Positions 23,120 through 32,459 of a stretch of DNA of 38,060 nucleotides are shown here, one piece after another. Numbering within the stretch: position 1 is the stretch's first letter; each line of letters begins with the position of its first letter. The DNA is from Ruminococcus sp. UBA6407 (lineage in GTDB: Bacteria; Bacillota; Clostridia; Oscillospirales; Ruminococcaceae), in contig DJPR01000028.1 of NCBI GenBank assembly GCA_002438605.1, positions 14,962 to 53,021 on the forward strand. Direction: 5' to 3'. A program made the position numbers and the translations under genes. The notes under the pieces were generated by a model that was not told the origin of the DNA, ran no database searches, and was given only the letters and a program-made list of their open reading frames with translations.

Positions 23120-24183
23120 TAGCTCCTATCCCCCACATTCTTACATGGAACTTTGCCCCGTCCTGAAAGTACAGGTATATATGCATTGACAAATACAGAA
23201 GCGATAAGACATAATGCTATAGTTACTGCAAGTATTAAAATCAATGCAATAATGCCGTTTAAATTAATACGCTTACACAATGGCTGCATTAAATGAATAA
23301 ATGGCTTCTGCAATATAAATATCATCATTGTATTCTGTCCGATAAAAGCCATAAGTTTTTGGAATGACTTTATTTTTACTTTTTCAAGCAGCAGACATAT
23401 ACATATAAATAAAACTGAACCAGCCGCTGCACAAATCAGGTAAATCGGATAAAAGCCATACCTTGCCTCAGCAGACATAACGTATCCGCCGGGCATACTT
23501 ACATTTTTATAAGCAAGAGAAGTCAATGCAGCAGATATAACAGCAACCATTCCCAGAATTACCAATACAAACTTATCCTTTTCAGCCTTTTCCCGTATAC
23601 TCTTTATCTTTGGGAATACAAGATAACCAATTGAAGTAAAAGCGAAGCACTGTACAGCCACATCAAGCTCAAAAGGCCACCCCTTTGACAAATGAGGTAT
23701 AAAAGCTGTTATTGCCAGAGCAAGTATTGTAAAAATCAGTATAAATATGTTTTGATTCTTTAACTTTGCAGAGATGAACAAAATTATCTCGAAAATAACG
23801 TCAACAGTAAAAATGCATGGCAAAAACCACAATGAAGTCAGGCTGCCTGCAAGCGACAAGCTTTCATGACTTCCATAAGCAATTTTTATGACATTTTCAG
23901 GACTGTAGCCTGCATAAATAAATGCCCATACTGCATACGGAATAAGAAAAGCTACAAACTTTTTATTCAGAAATTCTCCGAATTGTGAAAGCTTTTTCAC
24001 TCTCCATTTGTATACCATACCATGAGCTATAAAAAATAATGGAATTGAAAATGACATTGTCCATATTTTTAAATTCTCATTATAGGCATTTATATGACTT
24101 AAAACTACTAAAATAATTGCAAAAGCCTTTATATAATCAATAAAGGCTATTCTCTCTTTTTTTATAATATTTTGATTTTCCAA
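23119..24183 (-). CDS. Membrane acyltransferase (acyltransferase family 3)
   Basis: The product (354 residues) has about ten membrane helices. The start region RIAFIDYIKAFAIILVVLSHINAYN carries the conserved Arg and Ser-His characteristic of OafA/WcnB-type O-acyltransferases, which acetylate surface sugars from the cytoplasmic acyl-CoA pool. No ATG fits: I propose TTG at 24181-24183 with AGGGTGG 9 nt upstream. An earlier TTG at 24202-24204 precedes that site. It overlaps wzx by one base. A likely role is O-acetylation of the polymer made by this cluster, alongside the separate hexapeptide acetyltransferase. Confidence 0.85.
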   Translation of the reverse strand: MENQNIIKKERIAFIDYIKAFAIILVVLSHINAYNENLKIWTMSFSIPLFFIAHGMVYKWRVKKLSQFGEFLNKKFVAFLIPYAVWAFIYAGYSPENVIKIAYGSHESLSLAGSLTSLWFLPCIFTVDVIFEIILFISAKLKNQNIFILIFTILALAITAFIPHLSKGWPFELDVAVQCFAFTSIGYLVFPKIKSIREKAEKDKFVLVILGMVAVISAALTSLAYKNVSMPGGYVMSAEARYGFYPIYLICAAAGSVLFICICLLLEKVKIKSFQKLMAFIGQNTMMIFILQKPFIHLMQPLCKRINLNGIIALILILAVTIALCLIASVFVNAYIPVLSGRGKVPCKNVGDRS

Positions 24184-24218
24184 AAAGCAAATCCACCCTT
24201 TCAAACAATAATTTACAG

Positions 24219-25421
24219 CTATATTTTCAGCTTTTCCAGAACTCTTTTACAGAAGTCACAGGATTCATTATTTGTTGCTGACTTTACTCTTTTTCTGTCA
24301 TCAGAATATTTATCAATTCCGTTTTTCAGGTCTGAAACAAAGCTTTCAAGTCCTTCATAATCAAAAATATGCTCACCGGGCATATTTTCAAGAGGATTTT
24401 CAAAAACAAAACCTCTTGTTTTTTTATACTGTTCATAATCATCCAGCGTAAAACCAATCGGCTTGTCAACCAAGAGATAGTCAATTGCAGCTGATGAATA
24501 GTCAGTTATCAAAGCATCAGTGAAAGGCAGAAACTCATACATCTGTACGCCGATTTCCTTAAAAAAGTCATTTCCTATCATAAGTATATTGGTAAAATCC
24601 TTGCTCTTATTGGCAAAATCCACTTGATACTGATGCTTTTTTATGAGAACTATTATATTGTTTTCTCTGCAAAAGCTGTCAAATCTATGCATATCATCAA
24701 CAGACTGAAAAATAGGAAGTTCAAATTTATACTCTATATTTTCTTCAGGATACTTATTTTTTCCCGTTTTTCTGAAAGTAGGCATCCAGATAATAAGCTT
24801 TGTATTGCTGTCCTTTTTCAAATTTTCTGCAGCCTCTGCGGCTTTTGGATTATTTGAAAAAAGCAAATCACTTCTCGGATAACCTATAGGAAGAAAATGC
24901 GATTCACTGCATCCGAAAAACTCAGATTTAGTCTTAACAAAGACATCTCCCGGAACAAGACAGTAATCAAACGCATCATTCCAAGCAAGATGCTGAGTAT
25001 CCTTATATCCGCAGCCATGCCACAGGTTTATTATTGTTTGACCTGTATTGCGTTTTCTTACTCTGCTTTGCCTTACATGAGTACCCATGAAATATTTTGC
25101 TTTCATAAGACTTTCCATTGCCTTAAAGCACATTCTTTTATTTTTGTCACGATACTGAACAAATACAGTGTTTTTATACTTTTTTTGTTCCTCAGAAAAC
25201 TTTTTCGGTTCTGAAACTAGCCATACAAAATGATATTTTTCTGCATATCCGTTTTTCTGCATATATTCAAACAAAACAAATGCATTATCTGAAAAATCAG
25301 GTTCACTTGAAAAAACAATAAGTGAATCATCAACGCTTACAAAATGGTTTCCGTAAAATTCATAACCTATTGTCATGCCCTTATGCCATACCTTTTCAAA
25401 CAGGGCTGAACAACTGCTCAT
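24219..25421 (-). CDS. CDP-polyol phosphotransferase (TagF/TagB family), second copy
   Basis: The 400-residue protein belongs to the CDP-glycerol:poly(glycerophosphate) glycerophosphotransferase family. It has TIINLWHGCGYKDTQHLAW with the catalytic-type His, IKKHQYQ for phosphate binding, and ITDYSSAAIDYLLVDKPIGF near the C-terminus. Such enzymes transfer glycerol- or ribitol-phosphate from CDP donors to lipid-linked sugars at the inner membrane face. I chose ATG 25419-25421, 7 nt after AGGAGG; the ATG at 25425-25427 is only 1 nt from that site. The family does not tell whether the polyol is glycerol or ribitol. A second homologue lies at 30455-31609. Confidence 0.9.
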   Translation of the reverse strand: MSSCSALFEKVWHKGMTIGYEFYGNHFVSVDDSLIVFSSEPDFSDNAFVLFEYMQKNGYAEKYHFVWLVSEPKKFSEEQKKYKNTVFVQYRDKNKRMCFKAMESLMKAKYFMGTHVRQSRVRKRNTGQTIINLWHGCGYKDTQHLAWNDAFDYCLVPGDVFVKTKSEFFGCSESHFLPIGYPRSDLLFSNNPKAAEAAENLKKDSNTKLIIWMPTFRKTGKNKYPEENIEYKFELPIFQSVDDMHRFDSFCRENNIIVLIKKHQYQVDFANKSKDFTNILMIGNDFFKEIGVQMYEFLPFTDALITDYSSAAIDYLLVDKPIGFTLDDYEQYKKTRGFVFENPLENMPGEHIFDYEGLESFVSDLKNGIDKYSDDRKRVKSATNNESCDFCKRVLEKLKI

Positions 25422-25462
25422 GCACATACCTCCTAAATATGATTTGCATATTCCCACATAAA

Positions 25463-26644
25463 TTACAGCTCTATATCATAATCCAACATGACTCGTTCAA
25501 GCAGATTATCAGATTTCCAGTCATAAACAAGAACAAACGGAAGCATAAGAAGTAATGGATTGTATGTTATACTTACCCATGAATTGTTTGAAACATTGAA
25601 AATCAAAACTGATAACGACCATATCATAATCATTTTATTTGCACTTACAGCTGAATACCTGATAATAATAGTATATGCCGCTATAAGCATTATGAAAAAC
25701 AGCAGTCCATAACCCAGTATACCGTAAATATAGCCTGAGTCTATATAAAAGTAATCCTCAAAGTTACTGTCATCAAAATGAACTGTTGTATTGCCTACCA
25801 TTTTGATATTCTGCCCAAGTAACTTTATATCGTAAAGCTGAATAGCTGTTTTTCCCATAAGAAGTCTGTTAGCAAGAGCATCGTTAAGTTTTTCCATAAT
25901 TTCATTACGCTCATTATAGCCGAAATGCAAGAACATACAAAATGCTGAAACAAGCACAAATGAAATATCCGAAAGAAATACTATAAATTTTGCTCTTATA
26001 TCAATTAAATCGTACTTTATCAATATTATATAAAGGAATATAGCAAAAAGAGTCAGCAAAAAGCTGAGTCTTGTCGTTGTAACCTTGTAAACACCATATG
26101 ATATTGCTGCCAAAAAGCCTATTTTCAGCCAGCCCATTTTTTCTTTCTGGAGATACATATACATAATAACTGCATACATAGCAAAATACGAGATTGAACT
26201 GTAATGTCCAAATCCATACGAGTGAGCTACAATGCCATCATGATCATATACATAATCCTGAATAACACCAACCTTGCATAATGCAATAATTGCTGCAACA
26301 GATATGGTTGTAGTAATAAGCGAGGTCTGTACTATTCTTCTGAACGTTGTACATCGTGCATTTATTAAAAGTACAGCATAAACCATCAGAAACGTTCGGT
26401 CAGTCATAAATGCGGATATAAAGAAAACCGAACAGAATACTACATAAAAAATAAGCTGTTTTATACTTAAATTTCTGAAAAGAGCAAGAAATATCATTAT
26501 GAGCACCGAACCGTAGTTTATAACGGTTTTAAGTATTCCCAATGATAACAATGATGAATCCGCAATTGTTGCAAAGATAAAAACAGCATATGTTATCAAA
26601 TATAAAAATTCATTTTCTTTAAATTTCAAAGTTTTTATCGTCAT
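25463..26644 (-). CDS. wzy: Wzy-like O-antigen/capsule polymerase
   Basis: The 393-residue protein is almost wholly hydrophobic, with about ten to twelve membrane helices. A larger loop (about residues 240-300) contains LLMGKTAIQLYDIKLLGQNIKM. Wzy proteins share topology more than sequence, and this is the only candidate polymerase in the cluster, so the assignment rests on topology and context. I chose ATG 26642-26644 with AAGGA about 7 nt upstream; an earlier GTG at 26660 falls inside the upstream gene and before that site. It would polymerise the repeat units delivered by Wzx on the outer face. Confidence 0.8.
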   Translation of the reverse strand: MTIKTLKFKENEFLYLITYAVFIFATIADSSLLSLGILKTVINYGSVLIMIFLALFRNLSIKQLIFYVVFCSVFFISAFMTDRTFLMVYAVLLINARCTTFRRIVQTSLITTTISVAAIIALCKVGVIQDYVYDHDGIVAHSYGFGHYSSISYFAMYAVIMYMYLQKEKMGWLKIGFLAAISYGVYKVTTTRLSFLLTLFAIFLYIILIKYDLIDIRAKFIVFLSDISFVLVSAFCMFLHFGYNERNEIMEKLNDALANRLLMGKTAIQLYDIKLLGQNIKMVGNTTVHFDDSNFEDYFYIDSGYIYGILGYGLLFFIMLIAAYTIIIRYSAVSANKMIMIWSLSVLIFNVSNNSWVSITYNPLLLMLPFVLVYDWKSDNLLERVMLDYDIEL

Positions 26645-26654
26645 ATTGCTTTCC

Positions 26655-27665
26655 TTATACACCTGACTTCTTTTTGCCGCATGCGAATCTGAAAATATTT
26701 CTGAAAAGATAATTATTTATCATTGTTTCAGTAGCCCTTGTTTTTATTTTTTCTTTCTTGGAAATTTCATTCAAGCCGTAATAAGATTTTCTATTTCCCA
26801 GAATATGTGTTCTGATTTCATTCAGGGCATTTTTATCGCCGATTTTAACAGCAAGAGAAGCATTTTTTATAAGTCTTATATATGCTTTTCCCTGTGCAAG
26901 CTTAACAGCCTCAGGCCAGAATTTTTTTGCCTGTTCTGCTACTGCCTCACGAGCATATATTTCAGAAAGTCTTGCCTTAGTAAAGCTTTCAATATTAATC
27001 GCACTGTCACTTCTTATTATATAGTGATAATATGATTTTGAAGTATATGCAACCTTTTTATAAGGCTTCATCATACGCATCAACCATTCACAGTCCTCAC
27101 CGACTGCATAAGCTGTATTCATTTCAGGAATTTCAATAACTCCGTTTTTCTTCCAGTTTTCAGTAGAAAAAACTTTATTCCAGATTTGTCCCGCATAACC
27201 GTTGTTGATTTTCAATATCTGCTTGACTGCGTCACTTGCGTCACCAACACCGTCTTTTCTTTTTACGAAACTGCTTGTTTTTCCTGATTCATATTCACGA
27301 GTCCAGCCGAAAAAGCATGCATCTGCATTTTTTTCGTTCATGTACTCCATAATTTCAGAATAAGCATTGCTGTCTATATAATCATCAGAATCAATAAATG
27401 TAATGTAATCTCCTGTTACATATTTAAATGCGGCATTTCTTGCTGAACATACGCCGCCGTTTGCCTTATGGATTATCTTTATGCGGCTGTCTTTTGCCGC
27501 ATATCTGTCACAAATCTCTCCGCTTCTGTCGGTTGAGCCGTCATCTGCAAGAATAAGCTCAATATTTTTATATGTCTGATTTAAAACGCTGTCAAGACAC
27601 TTTTCAATGTGCTTTTCAACATTATATATTGGAATAACAATTGAAATCATTTTCACCTGTTTCAA
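26655..27665 (-). CDS. GT2 family glycosyltransferase
   Basis: The 336-residue enzyme opens with ISIVIPIYNVEKHIEKCLDSV, then LADDGSTDRSGEICD and FIDSDDYI, the donor-binding and metal motifs of family 2 inverting transferases common in capsule loci. No membrane helices are evident. It would add one sugar to the lipid-linked repeat unit; donor and linkage cannot be read. The start is uncertain: TTG 27663-27665 lies 10 nt after AGGAG, while ATG 27648-27650 has only AGGTG very close to it. The gene is 14 bp downstream of the pyruvyl-transferase-like gene and ends just before wzy. Confidence 0.92.
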   Translation of the reverse strand: MKQVKMISIVIPIYNVEKHIEKCLDSVLNQTYKNIELILADDGSTDRSGEICDRYAAKDSRIKIIHKANGGVCSARNAAFKYVTGDYITFIDSDDYIDSNAYSEIMEYMNEKNADACFFGWTREYESGKTSSFVKRKDGVGDASDAVKQILKINNGYAGQIWNKVFSTENWKKNGVIEIPEMNTAYAVGEDCEWLMRMMKPYKKVAYTSKSYYHYIIRSDSAINIESFTKARLSEIYAREAVAEQAKKFWPEAVKLAQGKAYIRLIKNASLAVKIGDKNALNEIRTHILGNRKSYYGLNEISKKEKIKTRATETMINNYLFRNIFRFACGKKKSGV

Positions 27666-27679
27666 AAATCAAACACTCC

Positions 27680-28669
27680 TTATTTTTGAGATGCCGCCTT
27701 AAATTGACTTTTCCATAAATCAATATTTTTCTGATTAAGCACAATTTCTGTTTTAAAATTGCTGTTTATCATTTCATCTAATTTTTCAATCTCACTTCGT
27801 TCAAGAGTAACAATGTTATTTGTCTGTTTAAAACCTCTTGCTCTGTGGTCTATGGAAATAATAACTGAACGTACCTTGTGCTGCATTGCAAAAACACCGC
27901 CATGCAGACGTGTTCCTATATAATCTATATCTCCTTCATCAAGCAGTCTGCCTAAAACATCAAGACTGTATATTCTCGGAATTTTTACTGTATCTGCAAA
28001 TGTATCAAGATACTTTTCATCTTCTGTTGTCTGACACCAGAAATATATTTTATCATAATTTTTTCTGATAATCTCAAGCATTTTTCCGTCCTGAGTTCTG
28101 TCGAGCTGGTCTTTGAAACCGCTGAGTGAAAATACAGCTCTTGAAGCCTTATTTTGCGGAATTTGACTGCAATGCTCAGGAGTAAGCTTCCATAATGTCG
28201 GACAGCCTGTGTTTATTGCCTTAAACCCCATACTCTGAAGTAGCTCACAGCTTTCATCATCTCTTACCGAATGAATTATATCCTTGCTGAGAACCTTTTT
28301 ATAAATCCACTTTGTATAAAGAGTGGGCTTTCTTTTACCCTGTGTTGTACCAACTCCCGCAACAACAACATTTTTATATAAAGGCCATGTCAATGCACCT
28401 ATCTGCCATTGACGTCTTGTATTGAAAATATCATATGAGAGAAGATTTGTGCCCATTATGAATTTATAGTCACATTCATTTGCATACCTTCTCTTTGCAC
28501 GAAGTCTTAAATATGTAAGAAAATTGAAATTCTTTAAATGCGTGGCATATCTTACCACGAAGCAGTTTTCAAGAAGAAAATCAAGCTGATTTTCAAGGCT
28601 TTCAAGAATTACAATATCCCCCAGATTAGAAGTTCCGATTGCAGTATCAAAAACAATTACTTTTTTCAT
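27680..28669 (-). CDS. Polysaccharide pyruvyl transferase family protein
   Basis: The protein (329 residues) shows family features: FDTAIGTSNLGD at the start, FIMGTNLLSYD, SVRDDESCELLQSMG, and the C-terminal GTRLHGGVFAMQH followed by SVIISIDHRARGF. The family includes CsaB/WcaK enzymes that put pyruvate ketals on sugars, but also members with other roles. I chose ATG 28667-28669 (MKKVIVFDT); the frame extends upstream into the epimerase gene. The ribosome site is weak. The C-terminal tail FKAASQK is encoded by TTTAAGGCGGCATC, which resembles the border of the dispersed repeats, so the tail may be repeat-derived. Confidence 0.88.
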   Translation of the reverse strand: MKKVIVFDTAIGTSNLGDIVILESLENQLDFLLENCFVVRYATHLKNFNFLTYLRLRAKRRYANECDYKFIMGTNLLSYDIFNTRRQWQIGALTWPLYKNVVVAGVGTTQGKRKPTLYTKWIYKKVLSKDIIHSVRDDESCELLQSMGFKAINTGCPTLWKLTPEHCSQIPQNKASRAVFSLSGFKDQLDRTQDGKMLEIIRKNYDKIYFWCQTTEDEKYLDTFADTVKIPRIYSLDVLGRLLDEGDIDYIGTRLHGGVFAMQHKVRSVIISIDHRARGFKQTNNIVTLERSEIEKLDEMINSNFKTEIVLNQKNIDLWKSQFKAASQK

Positions 28670-28679
28670 AAACCAAAAT

Positions 28680-29720
28680 TTATTCCTTACTATCAATATT
28701 CCATGCTGCAATCATACGCTTATACATTTCAGAAAGACCTGTTTCAGCCCTCCAGCCAAGACTGCGAAGCAGCGATGTATCCAAATTCATTTTTAAGATC
28801 GGAGCATATCCGAATTTTGCTGTATCCTCAACTATACACTTTACGTCAATTTTACCGTCTGCACAATTATCAGCTACGAGGTGTGCCATTTCGTAAATTG
28901 AACAATATGTTTCTTCATTTGCCGCATTATATGCAGTACCGTTTTCACCGTTAAGCAACACGGTAAGAATAGCTCTTACTGCATCTGAAACATAAAGATA
29001 GTTTCTTTTTGTTTCACCTTTTGTATGAAGAATGATGTCCCTGCCCTCAACTGCACATCGTGCAAATTCAGCAAAAACTCTGCCGTCATCATACTTAACC
29101 CCCGAACCGAATGTCTGAGTAAGACGAACAGCCTTTACGGGAACATTATATTCCGATGCATATGCACAGCATAAGTTCTCACAAGCTCTTTTGCTTTCCG
29201 GATAACATGAACGAACTGCCATTGTATTAAGATTAGTTGCGGCAGTTTCGCTGATTTTTTCATCAGTTTCAGGAGCTCCGTAAACCTCCATGCTTGAAAG
29301 ATAAACCATGCTCTCACATTTTTTATTGCTGGCAAGCTCCAGCATTTTTCTCGTTCCGTCAAGAGCAGTAACAAATGTTTCAACAGGATTATTTACAAAC
29401 ATCCTGCTGTCTGTTACGCTTGCTCCATGGATAATAAAATCAATATGTCCATTTATTTCAGGCATATTAACAATATCCCCGATTATAAATGTCAGATTTT
29501 CATTTTTGCCGAAAAGCTTTAACGCTTTTTCTTCATTTCTCACAGCTGCAGCAATCTTAACTTTGCCGAAATTAAGCAGACTTTTAACAAGAAGCTGCCC
29601 GATAAGACCTGTTGCACCTGTAACGAGAATTGTTTTTCCAGTCAATCTGCTCCAATCAATATTATTATCAGAGCAGATATTTTTAATATCCTCGTCTACT
29701 ATGATATTTGTATTACTCAT
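28680..29720 (-). CDS. NAD-dependent sugar epimerase/dehydratase (extended SDR)
   Basis: The 346-residue protein has the nucleotide-binding GATGLIGQ motif at about 36-43, Ser-rich active-site strand SSMEVYG, and Y-x3-K as YPESKRA. Extended SDRs of this type act on nucleotide-linked sugars or polyols. Its neighbour is the TarI/IspD-like cytidylyltransferase, with ends a few bases apart, so the pair probably makes one CDP- or NDP-linked precursor; the product is unknown. I chose ATG 29718-29720 with GGGG about 9 nt upstream; the ATG at 29733-29735 overlaps the upstream gene. Confidence 0.87.
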   Translation of the reverse strand: MSNTNIIVDEDIKNICSDNNIDWSRLTGKTILVTGATGLIGQLLVKSLLNFGKVKIAAAVRNEEKALKLFGKNENLTFIIGDIVNMPEINGHIDFIIHGASVTDSRMFVNNPVETFVTALDGTRKMLELASNKKCESMVYLSSMEVYGAPETDEKISETAATNLNTMAVRSCYPESKRACENLCCAYASEYNVPVKAVRLTQTFGSGVKYDDGRVFAEFARCAVEGRDIILHTKGETKRNYLYVSDAVRAILTVLLNGENGTAYNAANEETYCSIYEMAHLVADNCADGKIDVKCIVEDTAKFGYAPILKMNLDTSLLRSLGWRAETGLSEMYKRMIAAWNIDSKE

Positions 29721-29725
29721 AATAC

Positions 29726-30439
29726 TTAACCCCATATCTGCGAACTTTCATTTGCATCAAGAATTGCCTTGAAAATATAATAATCAGACGGCGTAGTTAT
29801 TTTGATATTTTCCGGCTTGCCCTCCACAGGAAATATTGCTGTATTATAGTTCAGCATAAGGCTTGCAGAATCAATAAAGTCATCTCTGCCTTCCTCCTGA
29901 GCCTTTAAATGAGCAGAATAAATATCGCCAAGCTTAAAGCACTGAGGAGCTTTTGCAATCCAACAGCTCTGCCTGTTCATAATGTTATGTATAGTATTGT
30001 CATCCTTTAAAGCAATTGTTTCGATGGCAGGAGTTACTGTAACGGCATTTCCGTTTTTCTTAGCACATTCTATATTTGCTGAAATAAGCTCTGCATCAAT
30101 AAGCGGCCTTACGCCGTCATGGATAAGCAGAACAGTATCATCATCATACAGCTCATGTGCCTTTGAAATACCTGCAAAAATTGACTGTTGACCAGTTGTG
30201 CCTCCGCTTACAACAGCTTTTACCTTGGTTACGCCATATCTTTGAAGCAAAGATTCAAGATACCCTATCCAGCTTTCAAGACATACAACAATTATACCGT
30301 CTATATCAGAATGGTGTTCAAAATGCTCTAATGTATATATAATAATCGGTTTCCCGTGAACTTCAAGGAATTGCTTAGGTTTAACCGCAGACGTCATTCT
30401 TTGACCTGTCCCGCCTGCAAATATAATGGCTATATTCAT
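29726..30439 (-). CDS. TarI/IspD-like cytidylyltransferase
   Basis: The protein (237 residues) starts with NIAIIFAGGTGQRM and KPKQFLEVHGKPIIIYTLEHF, has LIHDGVRPLI and ends in the KITTPSDYYIFKAIL motif. This is the IspD fold. The FAGGTGQRM start and capsule context favour the TarI/Bcs1 branch that makes CDP-ribitol or another CDP-polyol over methylerythritol-phosphate metabolism. Its neighbours are a TagF-type transferase upstream and a sugar epimerase downstream. A housekeeping IspD cannot be excluded without comparison to the rest of the genome. Confidence 0.85.
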   Translation of the reverse strand: MNIAIIFAGGTGQRMTSAVKPKQFLEVHGKPIIIYTLEHFEHHSDIDGIIVVCLESWIGYLESLLQRYGVTKVKAVVSGGTTGQQSIFAGISKAHELYDDDTVLLIHDGVRPLIDAELISANIECAKKNGNAVTVTPAIETIALKDDNTIHNIMNRQSCWIAKAPQCFKLGDIYSAHLKAQEEGRDDFIDSASLMLNYNTAIFPVEGKPENIKITTPSDYYIFKAILDANESSQIWG

Positions 30440-30454
30440 TATTTTTCATCCTCC

Positions 30455-31609
30455 TTATTTACCGCATTCGCTCATTATAATATCGGTTATCTGCTTACAA
30501 GCGCTGCCCTTTTCATAACTTCCCATATCCTCATGATATTTTTTTACTGCCTGACGATATTCCTCGTCATTATAAGACAGTATTTTTTCATTAAGCTCAT
30601 CATTATTTTCAGCCAGTATAAACGGCCATGTATGTATATCGCTGTAAAAATCTCTTTCATTCTGATATTCTTTAAGGTCGGTAGCAAACAAAAAGCAAGG
30701 CTTATAGGTCAGGGAGAAATCCCACATACTTGATGAATAATCAGTCATAAGAATATCTGAAACCCATAACAGCTCTTGCATATCATTATAATCAGATACA
30801 TTGATTACGTCGTGGCTTTCGGAATCAAAAGAACACTTCAGCATTGGATGAAGTCTGTAAAGGATAACCCAATTGCCGCCAAAACGCTCCTCAAGAGAAT
30901 GCTTTAATCGCTTTTCGTCAAGAAGATAATCAGTGTATTTAATTATTTGTCTGTATGTAGGTGCATAAATAAGGATTTTTGCATCCTCAGGAACACCTAT
31001 TTTTTGTTTTATTTGTTTTGCCTTTTCATTATTTTCTGTAAACAGAATATCATTTCTCGGCATACCTGAATTAACAATTCTGCCCTTGTATGAAAACGAA
31101 CCAAGAATAGTATCGTTTGTAAATGTAGCAGAGCTTGAAATAAATGCATCTGTTCTAAGATTAAAATAGGAACGACGCTTTAATACAAGCTTGCTTACGT
31201 TCTTAGTACAGTTCCCAACCTTTTTATATGAACCTCCGCCATGCCATGTCTGCACTATATACTGTCCCTTGCGGAATCTGACATAGGAAAGGTAGTCAAC
31301 ATTTGTCACAATAATTTTAGATGTAAGAAGATATTTATAAAACTTCATTGTTCCATGCTTAATTACATGGACATTTTTGTTTATTATTCCATCGTATGTT
31401 TCAGGGTTATCAAGTCCCCAGATAATATCAAATTTATCAGGATAATTGCTTAAAATATACTCTGAAACTGCTTTTGGATTGCATGAATACTGCGAACCCT
31501 TATAGCTTATAAATGCTATTCTGTTGTTTTTTATTGGAAATATATAAAAAATACAGAAAAAAGCACGACAAATCCAAAACATTAAAAGCTTTATAAAATC
31601 AACCAACAT
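30455..31609 (-). CDS. CDP-polyol phosphotransferase (TagF/TagB family), first copy
   Basis: The 384-residue protein has an N-terminal hydrophobic anchor (about 1-27). NRIAFISYKGSQYSCNPKAVSEYI follows as two conserved blocks, then QTWHGGGSYKKVGN with the catalytic-type His, YRLHPML and MTDYSSSMWDFSLTYKPC. It should transfer a polyol phosphate from a CDP donor to a lipid-linked glycan at the inner membrane face. It precedes the TarI-like gene by 15 bp, suggesting it uses that enzyme's product. ATG 31607-31609 has GGAG 6 nt upstream. A degenerate hairpin repeat separates it from the upstream acetyltransferase gene. Confidence 0.92.
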   Translation of the reverse strand: MLVDFIKLLMFWICRAFFCIFYIFPIKNNRIAFISYKGSQYSCNPKAVSEYILSNYPDKFDIIWGLDNPETYDGIINKNVHVIKHGTMKFYKYLLTSKIIVTNVDYLSYVRFRKGQYIVQTWHGGGSYKKVGNCTKNVSKLVLKRRSYFNLRTDAFISSSATFTNDTILGSFSYKGRIVNSGMPRNDILFTENNEKAKQIKQKIGVPEDAKILIYAPTYRQIIKYTDYLLDEKRLKHSLEERFGGNWVILYRLHPMLKCSFDSESHDVINVSDYNDMQELLWVSDILMTDYSSSMWDFSLTYKPCFLFATDLKEYQNERDFYSDIHTWPFILAENNDELNEKILSYNDEEYRQAVKKYHEDMGSYEKGSACKQITDIIMSECGK

Positions 31610-31696
31610 TCTTATCTCCTAAAAAATATTTTATACTAATCCACAACCTGCTGACTGACAAAAACATGCCGGTTATTTCATTTAGAGTCAGGTCAA

Positions 31697-31728
31697 AACC
31701 GCACAGATTTTATGCGATGCTGCCTTAA
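31697..31728. repeat. Degenerate repeat copy I inside the polysaccharide operon
   Basis: AACCGCACAG then TATGCGATGCTGCCTTAA matches the family core and edge, but the second arm is degenerate. It occupies the only gap above 100 bp (31610-31730) inside the 16-gene run, directly after the acetyltransferase stop codon. Confidence 0.55.
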
Positions 31729-31730
31729 AT

Positions 31731-32459
31731 TTATACTGTACTGTCCTTACTGCGAACCTTTATAACCTTTGCAGGAACTCCTGCCGCAACCGAATTATCA
31801 GGAATGGACTTTGTTACAACAGCACCTGCTGCAATAATACAGCCGTTTCCGATTTTTACACCGTCAAGAATGACAGCCTTTGCACCGATCCAGCAATTTG
31901 AGCCGATTTCAATGCCTTTTCTTGAAGAAGGCTGCTGCCTTATAAGCGTATCCATATCCCTGAATGTGTGATTTTCAGCATGAATACTGCAATATGGCCC
32001 AATAATTGTATCACTTCCTATTGAAACACTGCCTCTTACACCAATGAACGATTTTGCCGATATACCAACGTTATCTCCAATCACAAGCCCTTCTCCGAGT
32101 TCACTTATAACTCCGCTGCATTCTATAATGCAGTCAGACCCTAATGTAAAGTTGCGTCCAATAGTAATACCGCTTTTTGATAAGGCATTCACTCTGCATC
32201 TTGAATGGAGAGTTGAGCCTGAACCTATCCTGATTTTTTTACCGCTTTGAATTTTTACAGACTTTCCTACAAAAAGTATTCCGTCCGACTTCTTCAAAAA
32301 CGGTTTTCTTATAATTCCTCTTATAAACATGAAGCCTCTGTCAGATATAATTCCGAGCAGTTCTCCGCCGCTTATAGCCTCGTCAAGACTGTAGTCACTC
32401 TTTTTTATCCTGCTTATAAGACCTGAAACAAGCTTGTTTCCAAAACTTCTTTTGCCCAT
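31731..32459 (-). CDS. Left-handed beta-helix (hexapeptide) acetyltransferase
   Basis: The 242-residue protein has many isoleucine-rich hexapeptide turns from about residue 60 to 225 (for example KIRIGSGSTLHS, ITIGRNFTLGSDCII, IGSDTIIGPYCSI). The C-terminal GIEIGSNCWIGAKAVILDG and AAGAVVTKSIPDNSVAAGVPAK are typical of maltose/galactoside/WbbJ-type O-acetyltransferases that use acetyl-CoA. A His in HAENHTF is in the catalytic position. Its ATG shares one base with the rhamnosyltransferase stop (TAATG, 32457-32461). Likely acceptor: a sugar of this cluster's repeat unit. Confidence 0.92.
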   Translation of the reverse strand: MGKRSFGNKLVSGLISRIKKSDYSLDEAISGGELLGIISDRGFMFIRGIIRKPFLKKSDGILFVGKSVKIQSGKKIRIGSGSTLHSRCRVNALSKSGITIGRNFTLGSDCIIECSGVISELGEGLVIGDNVGISAKSFIGVRGSVSIGSDTIIGPYCSIHAENHTFRDMDTLIRQQPSSRKGIEIGSNCWIGAKAVILDGVKIGNGCIIAAGAVVTKSIPDNSVAAGVPAKVIKVRSKDSTV

